A DNA stretch of 64,000 nt from Gracilaria gracilis (GCA_030374805.1 JARGSG010000197.1:1116001-1180000), one strand, 5' to 3'. Positions 43,101 to 53,112 are shown, counted from the first letter of the stretch. The notes: generated by a model from the sequence alone, not told the origin. Made by a program: numbers and translations.

Positions 43101-44978
43101 ACGAAACGGCTTTCTACGCCAGTTGGTTCTGACGGCGAGGACGTACAAGCCATCGGAACTAAGCGCACTGCTGATGGTGCTAGAACTGCGGATTCGAAAC
43201 GATTCAAGGCTGCCGAAAGACGGCGGAAGTTGCTCGAGACTAAGGCGAAACTCCTCGAAAATCTGAAGGCTGCACGAAAGAACAAGGCAAGTTCTGGAAG
43301 TGGCGAAACGGACCGTGGTCCTGACAAACCGACACCAGGAGCGTCAAACTTACCTGGCGTTGCTGCACATGCTTCTACCTCAAAGCCGCCAATAGGTCAA
43401 GTTGTTCCAAAGACACCACTGCAAATGACTGCAAAGTCAGGGGGTCAGAAATCGGCTACTGCCATTAGTACGGCTGGCCCCGTGAAGTCGGCGGATCAGA
43501 GCACCCAAAAAACCAAGCCTGCAGAAGCGATAGTTCACGCGTCACCTGTCGTTTCTGAGAAACGGAAGCATTTGGCAGAGAAGCATTCTCTGCCGGTGAG
43601 GCAGAAGGAGGTCATCGAGGACAAAATGCAAACGGATACACAACAAGAGAGGCTGCCAACATCAGAAGGCAGACTCTTGCCGCCTCCGAGTTCGACATTG
43701 AAGAGAAAGAAACCCGCTTCTTTGTCTGTGCAAAAGACTGCTCAAGGGAAGCGGGCGTTTGATGAGGGAAAGTCTATGGATTCTAAGAGACAGCGTACTG
43801 CCAACGAAAAAAGTTCATCTGCTGTTGCTACGCCTTCCGCAACACTAGAAAAACTTAAAGCGCTACGCGAACAGGCGAAAACTGGCATGGGTGCTTCCGC
43901 CAAAGGAAGGGCGGCGGCTAGTACATCGAAACCGGCACCGACAAGGCCTTCGCTGGAAGACATGGAGGAAGTGAAGCGGATGAAGTCTATGATTGGTAGT
44001 CTTTTGAAGGAGAAGAATGAGGCTGCGAAGCAAGCGACAGCTATCGAGCAGCAGAGAAAGAAGGATTTGGAGAACATGGAAAGGTTACAGAAAGCTTTGT
44101 CCCAAGCAAACAGTGAGACGGCAGAGAGCAGGAAGGAGGCAACAAAATTAGCAGAGAAACGCAAAGAACTCGAGAAGAAATTGGAAGATGCTGTGGCAGC
44201 AGTGAACAAAAGCAAAGAGGAAGAAAAGGAACTTTGGGCAAAGGTTTCAGATATGCTAAATGTTGTGAATGCTGCTCAGAGCGCAGTCGCGAACGACGAG
44301 GACAAGGAGGAGCAAAAGAAGATTAGTTTGAGTCGATGCGACCATAATAACGTGGAGGACTTTTTCTGCAGACTGCGTACGTTTAAGCCGAGCACATGGC
44401 CCGTGGAGGAAGCGGATATCGGCGCGCTGGCATGCGCCAGACATGGCTGGTATAACAGCGGCGTGAATGAACTGAAGTCAAGTGACGGCGTGACTCTGCT
44501 GTTGGGCGATTTGTTCGAGAACTGCGAGGTGTATATGAGGAAGATCGAGGAAATGAAGACGGCATTGGTACAGAAACATGCACTGCTGTCGGGTTGGAGA
44601 GGAAGGCAATGCTCTCGGGATATCGGGAAGGAGTTGCTATCACGTGAGGCTTTGGTCAGTAATGCGAGCGAGTTGAAGGAACATGCCGCGGTGAAACGAG
44701 TGAGGGGGTTCAAGGACACGTCGAAAAATGTGTGTGAACTGATGGCGGCGTGTGGGTGGAAGGCGTGTGAAACGGGGGTTCGATGCGAATGGTGTGGGGT
44801 TGTTGTGGGGGAGGAAGTACATTTGAAGGAAAGTCATTACCAATTTTGTATGTTCTTTAGAGAGGAGATTGAGGTCAGACGAAACGCAGAATTACTGGGG
44901 CTGGATTGGGAGGTAGAGGGTGCGCGACTTGGGTGGTTCTTCAGATCGACTTACGGCGACGCCATGGACGAAGGATAA
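40182..44978 (+). CDS. Large ZC3HC1/NIPA-type protein, candidate nuclear-basket protein
   Basis: This single 1598-residue frame starts in a fair context (AAAATGG). Residues 1-600 are acidic and low-complexity (runs of Glu/Asp/Gly), probably disordered. A compact region follows at about 843-954 (VIKRGSLSTLRLTVAKSGEA... to the end of the KKYYVHLG segment), perhaps PH/Ran-binding-like. Then come basic linkers with KRxR-type nuclear signals and a coiled coil at about 1260-1357. The C-terminal 220 residues match the C3HC/Rsm1 zinc-finger pair of ZC3HC1 (NIPA) and yeast Pml39: FFCRLRTFKPSTW and LACARHGWYN (first module), then ACGWKAC, RCEWCG and HYQFC (second module). ZC3HC1 proteins are known at the nuclear pore basket, bound to TPR. 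The first module lacks its expected C-x2-C pair (KSSDG stands there), while the second keeps C-x2-C and H-x3-C. Known ZC3HC1 proteins have about 500 residues, so the long N-terminal part is unusual. Confidence 0.78.
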   Translation: MAPEKDDDVERAVEADQTDESQRDAAQPDLDPGVIEVEEEAIDVDAVDEEDNERKSSGDEDPNAVDLVSSSPGAAVQADVDVIDLEEPGEDGEDGEDGEPGGEGEEGEESEEGGEEQEKRLDDEDASREQGVMKKDVMEVGPSKDADHKDGENTQPHTQQETKQIAIQNEADDKQEVQASENEQKQPPMDASAADSCLKKDLYLNLNNEMNVGEAKHVSAVPPARTEEDRDSGGLITHGEDEECGDNVHTPALPQDDDKSESNVEKDRPTEEMVKATENLSQQIVQVEPAGSIAPENGTGAHGVGMSASETMSDVIIPPVEEAASTLTKKKMGGSGEKVASEPISDVRAPVHEPVGDRDNAGQVDETAPEVMKEEIPSADASMKEFRAIEGSEAKSGDVMDMEDAEEDEHENVIEEEHEHMDDENGNADMELSEEEPAHDLQGDGEQLSEPRANTNQHDVEITSMEADHKTASVPADEDGTEEAVDSGKQIEDLATGEVNEKGEGGVEHKASLTPGKEIANLKQSDSVACVQGSNVIGMEVTNAPKASMSDAPDLMIANLPVVDGKEMDVSTSDKKEAEVLSGPDGPDAIGGSPSSNLTAPLFGMRPSGFPVQPVSFRTPPSFQRTSLSPNARPFIPAAHREAMRIAALPSPLSKDEIASVAFPVAMDKEDAKETPAVDEPQSKEAEGKPLFSPQQAAVPLQSKSPSVLAQEPVSIPSTSPLPDTQPVKQSANKEDMAIAETSQLVLTVQPVPPSLDAESKPVSARKAPALKVRKDSIVKHPSKPQGKKVTFNVTDTKVAEPTEPRAAPAHSESSGGGTAESGKEGKLEEQGLKEEKSDDGFMYEVSHVPLSVRIGNGNVIKRGSLSTLRLTVAKSGEAKLDMFKEGASSLLLFESLSASRNILRVRKVSNRPIMTVTLMSNNNGGTQVAKKYYVHLGHHLYEKVFKACVAHLNSTSPDRRTGTEPSASATPVTKRLSTPVGSDGEDVQAIGTKRTADGARTADSKRFKAAERRRKLLETKAKLLENLKAARKNKASSGSGETDRGPDKPTPGASNLPGVAAHASTSKPPIGQVVPKTPLQMTAKSGGQKSATAISTAGPVKSADQSTQKTKPAEAIVHASPVVSEKRKHLAEKHSLPVRQKEVIEDKMQTDTQQERLPTSEGRLLPPPSSTLKRKKPASLSVQKTAQGKRAFDEGKSMDSKRQRTANEKSSSAVATPSATLEKLKALREQAKTGMGASAKGRAAASTSKPAPTRPSLEDMEEVKRMKSMIGSLLKEKNEAAKQATAIEQQRKKDLENMERLQKALSQANSETAESRKEATKLAEKRKELEKKLEDAVAAVNKSKEEEKELWAKVSDMLNVVNAAQSAVANDEDKEEQKKISLSRCDHNNVEDFFCRLRTFKPSTWPVEEADIGALACARHGWYNSGVNELKSSDGVTLLLGDLFENCEVYMRKIEEMKTALVQKHALLSGWRGRQCSRDIGKELLSREALVSNASELKEHAAVKRVRGFKDTSKNVCELMAACGWKACETGVRCEWCGVVVGEEVHLKESHYQFCMFFREEIEVRRNAELLGLDWEVEGARLGWFFRSTYGDAMDEG

Positions 44979-45676
44979 GCATTAGGGCGGATGGTCACTT
45001 GTGGTGTGGCACTTTGCTTGGCTTTAACGGATAAACGACGCCTATTCTCCTATCTTTCTTTAGCTCATGGAGAGACAGAGCATATCCTATGGGATCTCCG
45101 CCGTCGACATGGCCCAAGACAAGAGTCTCGTCGAGGAAGGCGGGGAATGAGACCTGCTACTTGCTGGCATGGAATGGACTCAATGGAGGTATTGATATCG
45201 TCATCAGGACTCCTGATTCAGGAGCCTTGTCGTCAACGACCAATCACGCGGAGCGGGCGCGTGCTCTCTCCGCTCGTCTGTCGATTTGGACCAATGGCTG
45301 TGCGCCACGTCCGATCAGCGCCACATGATGACGAAATCAGCGCGCCATGATCACGACATTGTTGTTCGATCTGCCAGTGGCACGCCGAATGCCGTCTGTT
45401 CTTTGTTCCTCTTGTTCGCACCAGCAGGCCTCCCGCTGATATGGCTTGCTTGTGACGGCCGATGTCAACGACGGTCTATAGTGGTTCCATGGGGCTAGAC
45501 ATGAACGCCGCTCATGTCGGGGACATGCGATGTCGTCGCAACGCGCATCGCAAGTCTACACAGTATAAGAAGAGGTGACCGAGTCAGCGTCGCTCATCTT
45601 CACCACACACATATCAACTCACAACTCATTTAACAACAACAACATCATCATCATCATCGAAACCCCACAAAACAAA
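44979..45676. other. Intergenic region with promoter of SDR gene 1
   Basis: No gene supported. A TATA-like box TATAAGA at 45564-45570 lies about 110 bp before the SDR start. The leader contains short AAC and ATC microsatellites (about 45634-45660). Confidence 0.55.
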
Positions 45677-46354
45677 ATGGTGAAGTCAATCCTCGTCATC
45701 GGCGCCAACGGCCGGATCGGACAAGAGCTGCTCCGCTCCATCTCCTCGCGCACGGAAGACCGCCCTGCGCTCCACGCGTTCGTGCGTCGCCCACAGTCGC
45801 TTCCGTCATCACTGGTCACTGTTTGTGACTCCGTGCAGCAGGGCGATGCACTTCGTACTGACGATGTGTACAACGCGTTACTCGCCACTGAAGCCACTCA
45901 TGTGGTGGTTGCAATCGGCGTGCCCAACAGCACCAAGAAGACCAATTTGAGAACCGACTCGGCCAAGACGCTCGTCGAGGCCATTCAGCGATGCGGCAGG
46001 GAGATTAGAGTTGTGGTTGTTTCTAGTATTGGCGCGAGTGGCACTCGTATCCGGCTTGGATTTGGTGTTGGCTCCATGCTTTCGTTTTATCTGCGAAATG
46101 TGTTGAGCGATCATACAGGACAGGAGGAGTGTTTTGACAACTTCTTCAAGGGGAGGAAGGATTGTTTGTTGATCGTTCGACCTACTGAACTGGTTGACGG
46201 ACGAGGTGGAAAGAAGCTTGTGCTATTCGATGGCGCTGATAAGACCCCGAGCGGTAAGATTGATAGAAGTGATGTTGCGCGCTGGATTGCCGCACGGATT
46301 TGCGATGAGGGCAAACGTTTTGGACAGACGGTGAACATTACCGCGTCGGCTTGA
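45677..46354 (+). CDS. NAD(P)-binding atypical SDR (NmrA/NAD(P)H-binding type) 1
   Basis: This 225-residue Rossmann-fold protein starts at Met 45677 (AACAAAATGG), immediately before the first beta strand and dinucleotide-binding loop ILVIGANGRIGQELL (GxxGxxG). Other family marks are HVVVAIGVPN after strand 4, VVVVSSIGASG at strand 5, and LLIVRPTELVDG near the end. The YxxxK pair of classical SDRs is absent, as usual in atypical members. Such proteins act as NADPH-dependent reductases, redox sensors or assembly factors. The substrate cannot be inferred. The frame is open upstream to 45575, but that part reads through low-complexity leader. A paralogue lies 3.4 kb away in the opposite orientation. 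Confidence 0.87.
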   Translation: MVKSILVIGANGRIGQELLRSISSRTEDRPALHAFVRRPQSLPSSLVTVCDSVQQGDALRTDDVYNALLATEATHVVVAIGVPNSTKKTNLRTDSAKTLVEAIQRCGREIRVVVVSSIGASGTRIRLGFGVGSMLSFYLRNVLSDHTGQEECFDNFFKGRKDCLLIVRPTELVDGRGGKKLVLFDGADKTPSGKIDRSDVARWIAARICDEGKRFGQTVNITASA

Positions 46355-46457
46355 CTTTCCTTTCGCTTCAATGTTGGCTGCGATGGTACGTAGGCGTGCT
46401 TCTTTATTGATTTGTAGATATACCTTGAAACATACCACGAGCCGTAAAACTGTCACA

Positions 46458-47567
46458 TCATCCTTCAGTTATCTCGGAGCGCATCCGTAACGCCTCAATT
46501 GTGTTACGAAGGTCAAACTGTTTACCCCCTAGCATCTTTACCAGATGGTTCGAGCCTTGTACTGCCTCAGCCACCACATCAGCGAATGACACCTTAAACA
46601 TGATTGAGTGTTTGTCGATGTTGACGATACGCACGTTGTCAATCTTCGCCTTCACTTTCTTCGCGTTTCGCCCGTACTTACGACGCATTGCGCGATTGTA
46701 AATTTTCTTCTTCTCTTTCGCGCTTGTGTTGGGACATTGTTTCAGTCGATGTCTCTGTCCGAAACACTTTTCTTTGTTCCAGCAAAACGGAGTCTTAACT
46801 TTGCTCGGCCCTTTCAGTTGTACTTTGCATGGCGTGACCACAGTCGCTCCTTCTTCGGATTTGTCATTGTTGGCAACTACTTCCGCTGGCCAAAGATGAG
46901 GGTCCTCTTTCACGTGTTCGATGAGTTCTTCTTCTTCATATCCTTCCATCTCCACAATCTCTGCTTCCTGCACCAATCTGCGGACAAAGTCGTAGAAGTG
47001 ATTATAATGACGCCCCTGTTTCTTCTCAATTTGTAACACACTCACCATTTTCTCTCGTAACACAAGTGGTCTTGTACGCTCTCGAATGTGCTTGATGGCC
47101 GTTTGAGGACACTTCTCAAGCACGCCTTGATACCCCTCTGCAGAGAGCGCGTTCTCGTAATCGATGACAAGCTGCCATACGCGCGTTTTGCAATCCTGGA
47201 TACTCATATCCATCTTCACGCCTCGCACCATGCGTTCGATTTCGTCGTTTTTAAGGCTTATGAAGTTGACCACCGTTCGTTCCACCAGCGTCTCTTTCAA
47301 CATTTCATCCGTGATTTGTTCGCTGCTTGTGGCGGAAACGAATTGCGCTTTGCAAAGAGTGTGAAGGACAACCTCGGAGATACTGGTCTTGAGAGAAACG
47401 AGTGGTACATTTGCCTCAGAACCGTCGTTCTTCTCACGCACGAGTTGTTCGTATTCGTTTCGTTGTCGGAGAAAACTTCGGATTGACGCGGTGTCAATCT
47501 TGCCGAGACGAGGAGCTTGCACCTCACAAAACGTTGTATGGGCCATCACGGAATCGTTGTCGCCCAT
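46458..47567 (-). mobile_element. Orphan Gag-like reading frame (LTR-retroelement kin), fossil
   Basis: This 369-residue frame has a long helical, charged body and a zinc-knuckle-like motif CWNKEKCFGQRHRLKQC (C-x5-C-x4-H-x4-C) followed by PNTSAKEKKK. That resembles the Gag knuckles of Ty3-type elements in algae and oomycetes. No protease, reverse transcriptase or terminal repeat is visible next to it. It therefore looks like an isolated, incomplete remnant or a domesticated Gag. It reads towards the 3' end of SDR gene 1, about 100 bp away. Age unclear. A host gene of unknown function with a chance knuckle is the alternative. Confidence 0.5.
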
Positions 47568-49800
47568 GATTTCGACAAGCGCGAGACGTCACTTGGCTGT
47601 TTATCTTCCCGAGTATAAGGGTAAATGATTCGTGTTAGAGCACTCCACGGCGATTGACGGGAAAGTAATGAAGCAAGAATGGCGAAACTAAACAAGGACC
47701 CGCGCACGCGCGAGCAACTTGTTCCGAATTTTTGGTCCAACTGAGAAGGACCACCGCGCTGGTGAAGACTTTGCCCAAGGCTCGGTCTTGCGCCCGTTCC
47801 GCACCGGGTGCTGACTGCGAGCTCTGACGCCAGTCATGCCGATTGTAATCGTCTATCCTATCTGTCTTCTATTTAGGGCTTCAATCACAAAGCCTGTCAT
47901 CCCCCACGAAGCATGCCGCGCGAAAACAGCACCACACCAGAGACAGGCAGATGAAATCCCGTCCGTATCTATTACCAAGGGTACGTCAATCTCTGCACCT
48001 CGTGTGTGATACTGTATACTGTAGATATTATTTACTGTTTGAATTAACCTTAGCTTGTAAGAACAGGAAATGTGATTGAGATGAAGAAAGTATCATTATG
48101 TGTCGCCTTCAAGGCGCTATCGACGCTTATCAATTCTTTCTCCCATTTACGTCTTCATCCAACCTGCAATGACTTTATTCTGGTCGTGTCTACTTATGAT
48201 ACCTGCACGGTCATTGGCCGACCCCACTGTCTGGACAACCCTGTCCATATACTACGATTCACCATGTTCGGAGTTGCGCTTGGGAAACTTCAAACTCTTC
48301 TTCTGTCAATATTCGGGGCTTTAGCCGCGTTGAGAATATTTTCCCTTCCGCTGCCTTTCGATAGCACACGCCATATCGATGGGTTTCTGACAAACGTGAA
48401 GCCCACAAATCACCTGTTTTTCGTTGGACAAGCTCTAAATACCGTCGGCAGAGCAGCATACCACGACTAGGCGCGTCCACTGCACTACTTAGCTGTAATA
48501 GAAACTTGTGCCCCTTGACAAGAAACAAGAGCACCAAAACGAAAACAATATGCATTTCCTAACAATGGACCCATTGCTTCATATCTCTCGTGGGAAAATC
48601 TTCTTGTTTGCGCTTTCCTTTGTTAGACAAACATCGTAAGATTACAGGTCGGGCGCCTTTCGATGTTGAAGACTATAGGGTGCCTGAACGATGAATCATT
48701 GCTCAGCCAATCCGACTTTTCATTTCTTCTTGGCTTAAAACACTGGTAACAGGGCGCCTGCCGGCAAAGCATGAAGATAGTCTCGTCTAATAGTACGAAA
48801 AGTTTGTGGCCTTTTTGAAGAGAGAACAACTTCGAAGAGCAGTTCTCCAGGAGTTTCGATCTACAAATTTCTTCGCAATTTCCCCCGATAAGCTTCTCTC
48901 AATCTCATACTGAACTTCTTGCAGTCTTACGATGGCTTCAGTTCGACAAAGAAAACCATTGGGCTGTTCTTGGAGTCGAGTTCGTTTGAGAGGCCTGATC
49001 TGCGTCCTCTTAAGCTCTTTGACTCATCCTCAGTGTCCTCGTTTGCCTTCCTAAGAAGTAGTTTTAGGCGACCCACGTCGTAAGTTTTATCTTGTGGGTA
49101 TCCATTACAGGCCCTTGCTTGTCCTCTGAGCAGTAGCAGGAAATATTCCCTCATTTTAGTATGCTTCTGCTCTTACGTACAACCTTTGCCCTGGGCTGTG
49201 GAACGCTGTTGAAGTGTAACGTGTTGATGTGCGCAAAACTTCTTTCCTAAAAACTACACACAGGAACTACAACAAAGGAAAACAGAAGATGGCATTCTAT
49301 TTTTACCTCACAGCATACAACCATAACAATTTGGTCCGTATAAAGAACAATGTTCGTAGATGGTAACGAGTTGATGAAGACAGAGCGTGAAAATGAGACG
49401 TTTGAGGGCCACGATTCCATTGAACTATTCCACCGTTTGACGTAGTACTTACCATCAAGCGGGGATAGTGTAGCAGAAACGATCAGAAATTTTTTCCAGC
49501 CGTCGAAGAAAGGGCTGGGCAGAGAGGTTATATGTTGAGCAAAAGAAACAAAGCCAAAGTGAGAGGTGTTTGGAGGCCATGAAGAAACGTTAAGCATAGA
49601 GAAGGGGGAATAATTGCTTAATATGAGCAATAAATGTAGACGTTGAGCAGAGAAGAGAAATAGATATCATTACTATGAATTCGAATCACGCGTCCATGCG
49701 ACAGAAAAGAATTCAAGTCCTAGTCTAGAAGATATCGATGATGCGGCGGCTAATAAATGTGAATGTTCATCGTCTGTAGGGGCGCGATAGAGAGTTCATG
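47568..49800. other. Gene-free stretch
   Basis: No gene supported. Frames of 60-132 codons on both strands show no recognisable content. One motif copy TACCAAGGGTA lies at 47973-47983. Part of this may be decayed element sequence around the Gag-like frame. Confidence 0.45.
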
Positions 49801-50472
49801 TTATCCGCGAGTAACATTGACAGCGTGTCCAAATTGATCCCCATCCTCGCAAACCTGTGTAATAATCCATTCAGCCAGATCTTGCCGGTCCGTTTTGGAA
49901 CTAGGAGACTTCTTCTGACCATCGAACGTGACCAGTTTCGCTCCTCCCTGTCCTTCAGTAAGGCTGGTGGGTCGCACAATAAGCAAGTCTTCCTCCTTGT
50001 TCTCAAAAGATTTGCTAAAGCACTCCTCTTGGCCATCATGGTCCTTGAGAACATTTCGAAGCATAGCACAAACAATCATTCCAATGCCGAATCCGATCTT
50101 GATTGCAGTACCGCCCGCGCCAATGCTTGAGAGAACTACAACCTTAACTTTGCGTTCTAACTTGCCAAGGGCTTCGGTGATTGCTTTTGCGGAGTCTGTA
50201 CGCAGTGATGATTCAGAAAGATCGTTAGGCACGCCAATGGCCACGACGACATGCGTGGCGTTTGATGCCAAGAGCGCGTTGCGTACGTCCTCTGCATTCA
50301 GGGCATCACCTTTCTGTACCGAGTTACATTGTGAAGTGAGGGACGGTGAAAGCGAGTCTGGATTGCGGACAAACGCATGAATTTGAGGCGCACTCTCGTG
50401 GGCAGATGCAGCTTGAATTAGTTTCTGTCCTGTGCGCCCGTTGGCACCAATGATGAGGATGGATGTAGACAT
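49801..50472 (-). CDS. NAD(P)-binding atypical SDR (NmrA/NAD(P)H-binding type) 2
   Basis: This 223-residue paralogue of SDR 1 is on the opposite strand. It has the same landmarks: SILIIGANGRTGQKLI at the N-terminus (start directly before strand 1), THVVVAIGVPND, VVVLSSIGAGGT, DHDGQEECF and LLIVRPTSLTEG. A TATA-like box (minus-strand TATAAG, 50546-50551) lies about 75 bp upstream. The two copies share most of the block structure and clearly arose by duplication, but they differ at many positions, so the event is not recent. The biochemical role is unknown beyond nucleotide-cofactor binding. Confidence 0.87.
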   Translation of the reverse strand: MSTSILIIGANGRTGQKLIQAASAHESAPQIHAFVRNPDSLSPSLTSQCNSVQKGDALNAEDVRNALLASNATHVVVAIGVPNDLSESSLRTDSAKAITEALGKLERKVKVVVLSSIGAGGTAIKIGFGIGMIVCAMLRNVLKDHDGQEECFSKSFENKEEDLLIVRPTSLTEGQGGAKLVTFDGQKKSPSSKTDRQDLAEWIITQVCEDGDQFGHAVNVTRG

Positions 50473-51594
50473 GATGATTGGGTTGAGTTTTGGTTGAAAT
50501 AGTTCCGGGAGCAGTGGATGGAGCTGAGCTTCTCGGGCAGTGGCGCTTATAGAGTGAGAGAATCTACGAAGGTAAATCTAGTTGCGACTTGTGCAGAGAA
50601 ACTCAATGTGCAACAAACGGAGTAGGAACCTCAAGATTCCTCTCGGCAGATTTGGCAACTCTATTAGATATATACGTATGAAGGATACAGGGGGAAAGTT
50701 AGCCCTGCTGGCAACGGCAACCCTACAGACCCAGTAGCACAGGAATAAGGGTGATCGCTCTCCACAGGTTTGAACAGAGCGTTCTTAAACCCTTTGGGTT
50801 AACCCTCGGCAACGAGGGTTATTTTTGTTGTCTACGGGGTTAACTCAAACCTCGAGTGCAAGATCCTGGCCAAGATCCATCTCCAACTGATTCCGAAAGA
50901 AAGCAATGAAAGGTCGATGGAAAATGTTCAAATCCCCTCCCGCTGAGATAGCGTCAAAGGAATAGGTAAGAGTTGAAGATTACCTATGGTAGATATCTCG
51001 TACAGAACGTGTATCCAGTGGAAAACAAAATAGAAAAGGGCTGCGAGTCAACAAACACTGCGGCACATTCGACGAGAATGAATGAGCGAAAGAGGGAGCC
51101 GCGTGAAACTCAAGTGGCATCTACCATTACAGCGTAGAGCCAGCTGGACACCCAGCACAATTTCGACAGCCTCCCTTTCGTTGCCACCTCTTTCGGCTTG
51201 GGGTCTACTATTGTAGATAGGCAGCGTCTTGTAGGACGCGTTTTGACATATTCTCCCGGGCAGCATGATGCTGCTCACCACGATGCCATGATGTTGTAGC
51301 GCATCGATGAAGGCGCCATCGTCCAGAGGCGCCGTCCACAACAACAAATTCAAAACAGCGTCGAGCAACAACGATCCGGCCATGATCACCCAATCAAATT
51401 CCATTGGATCAAGTCTTCAAGATCATGCTCAACGTCTTCTCTCGAAATCAGCCACAGCAGCTCTGCCCTCAGCCACTTTTGTCTTACCCTTGTACTTGTA
51501 CAGCACACCCGACTTCGTCTTCCTCGTCACGCAGTCTTTAGTTGACTATTAAGCCCGTTATTCTCCCGTCGCGTCTCCCTCCAGCTGTCTCACA
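50473..51594. other. Divergent intergenic region
   Basis: This lies between the starts of SDR 2 (-) and the membrane methyltransferase (+) and should hold both promoters. It includes TACCTATGGTA (50981-50991), a relative of the recurrent palindrome-like motif. Frames around 51.0-51.5 kb overlap on both strands and are not supported. Confidence 0.5.
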
Positions 51595-52503
51595 ATGCGC
51601 AGCCTCAAGCCTCGACAGTACAACACGCGCGTCCTGTTGTTATTGCTGCTGGCCACCCCCACCTTATATGTGCTCCTTCTTACCAACCCGCCAGAGTCAT
51701 CGAACGCCTTTTTGCCCACCACGCGGCCTCATCTAACAACCTTTTTAAGCCACCTTCATCCCTCGGTAACTTCTCTTCATCGACTGGCATCAGTCAAACC
51801 GTCACTCCGAGAAGACGCGCTAAACCTCGCTCTTTCTGCATGGCGGCACTCCAGAATGCCACCGCCAGTCCTCATAGCCGCTGCCGTCTGTACGCCGAAA
51901 CTGGTCGCCGGCGCCTTGTTCCGTGACGACGTAGCGGGCGTTGTGGACGTTGGTGCGGGAGACGGACATCCCATCACATATACTGCCTTGAAGCGGGATG
52001 CAAAATGGGTGCTCTCCTTCGAAGAGAGTGCTCAGTACGACCGTCTGCGACGCTTGAGCGGCGCCGAATTCCATCACGTGCGTGCGCGACCGGGCAATGG
52101 TGCGCAACATCCAACAATTCTGCAGGCGTTGCAGACGGCGAATCTTACCGCTGACGCTCACAATCGACACGATCCCTCGGCGCGTATGTACGGGACGATT
52201 TCGCTGTTGTCCATCAAGCTGTCCCGCCCTCACCCCGTTGTGCAGGGCGCCTCTGCTTTGTTGCCAAGCGTGCAGAATGTGTTGCTTCGCGTCGACGTGG
52301 AGGATCATGCGGAGGAGAGTCTACAAGTGCTTTTCCAATCTGGCTTTGAATGTGCACACCTTGCATTTTCTGACAAGAGAAAGTCACACCCGTTCTTTGG
52401 GAGGAACTCGATCAATTTTGGGTCACTGTCGTCTTTCTTGCGGTTTGTAGCCAAGCATGGGGGCGCCGTCGATGTGCTCTGCTCCAGACGAGCATCTACC
52501 TAG
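51595..52503 (+). CDS. Type II membrane protein, FkbM-like methyltransferase
   Basis: This 302-residue protein has a basic N-terminus followed by a signal anchor (VLLLLLLATPTLYVLLL), giving a Golgi/ER-lumenal topology. The catalytic part shows an SAM-binding motif I (VVDVGAGDGHPITYTAL, about residues 122-138), an acidic post-I position (VLSFEES), and the late block LLRVDVEDHAEESLQ. That is the pattern of FkbM-type O-methyltransferases. A lumenal methyltransferase acting on a sugar or small-molecule acceptor is the likely role; red-algal wall polysaccharides are partly methylated, but that link is inference. I chose the first Met, next to the anchor. The LINE fragment lies right behind this gene in the opposite orientation. 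Confidence 0.72.
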   Translation: MRSLKPRQYNTRVLLLLLLATPTLYVLLLTNPPESSNAFLPTTRPHLTTFLSHLHPSVTSLHRLASVKPSLREDALNLALSAWRHSRMPPPVLIAAAVCTPKLVAGALFRDDVAGVVDVGAGDGHPITYTALKRDAKWVLSFEESAQYDRLRRLSGAEFHHVRARPGNGAQHPTILQALQTANLTADAHNRHDPSARMYGTISLLSIKLSRPHPVVQGASALLPSVQNVLLRVDVEDHAEESLQVLFQSGFECAHLAFSDKRKSHPFFGRNSINFGSLSSFLRFVAKHGGAVDVLCSRRAST

Positions 52504-52535
52504 ACAACTGACTGGCATACATCGAATTAACAATC

Positions 52536-53112
52536 CTTCTTCTTCTTCTTCTTCTTTACTGTGGTCAGTCGCCCCTGATTTCAAGGCGGCCGAAGAACTA
52601 TCTATTGATGTTTGTATCTACAGGTAGTTCTCTCTCTTAAAAAAGGCCAAAAACCGTAGCGGCCACTGCTTAATCATATCAACTAACGATTTGTCTTTCC
52701 GTTCCTCAAGCGTCGGTAGTTCCTCACGCCGGGCTTTGTTTGTCAGTGGACAGCGAAAAAGAACATGATCTACGTCTTTCTTAACTGCTGTGCCACAGGT
52801 GCAGCGTAACACCTTTCCATTCAGATACGAGCTTACCGGGTGGAGCGTTGAAACATGCCCAGTGGCAAACTGCGCCAACGTTACCTCCGATAGTCTCAAA
52901 AACTTTTCATCCTCGTCTCTCTCGATTGGCAACATACTTTTACTCCGCACTTTGAGCCTTATCCTCGCCATTACGTCCATCATGTCCACAGGAGTCTGCA
53001 TCTGTTGTGTAAGAGAAAGTTGGAGGCCTGATTTAGCAAGCGCATCCACGCTGTCATTTCTGAAAACTCCACAGTGGCTTTCATCTTTCCAATGTGAACC
53101 ATGGTTCCGCAA
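52536..53112 (-). mobile_element. LINE 3' fragment (RNase H end and zinc knuckle) with GAA-repeat tail
   Basis: The minus-strand frame from 53112 to 52618 encodes the end of a non-LTR retrotransposon ORF2. It has the RNase H C-terminal motif NDSVDALAK and then the usual terminal knuckle region with TGHVSTLHPVSSYL, RCTCG and DHVLFRCP. About 60 bp of 3' untranslated sequence follows, ending in seven GAA units (CTT on the plus strand, 52536-52556), which is typical of a LINE tail. The upstream parts (endonuclease, reverse transcriptase) are absent, so this is a 5'-truncated insertion. It may extend a little beyond 53112. Target-site duplications were not identified. Confidence 0.78.

Noticed and set aside
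48072-48555. Overlapping frames of 132 (+) and 98 (-) codons
   Set aside because: Neither shows a recognisable domain, and the overlap on both strands without bias argues against coding.
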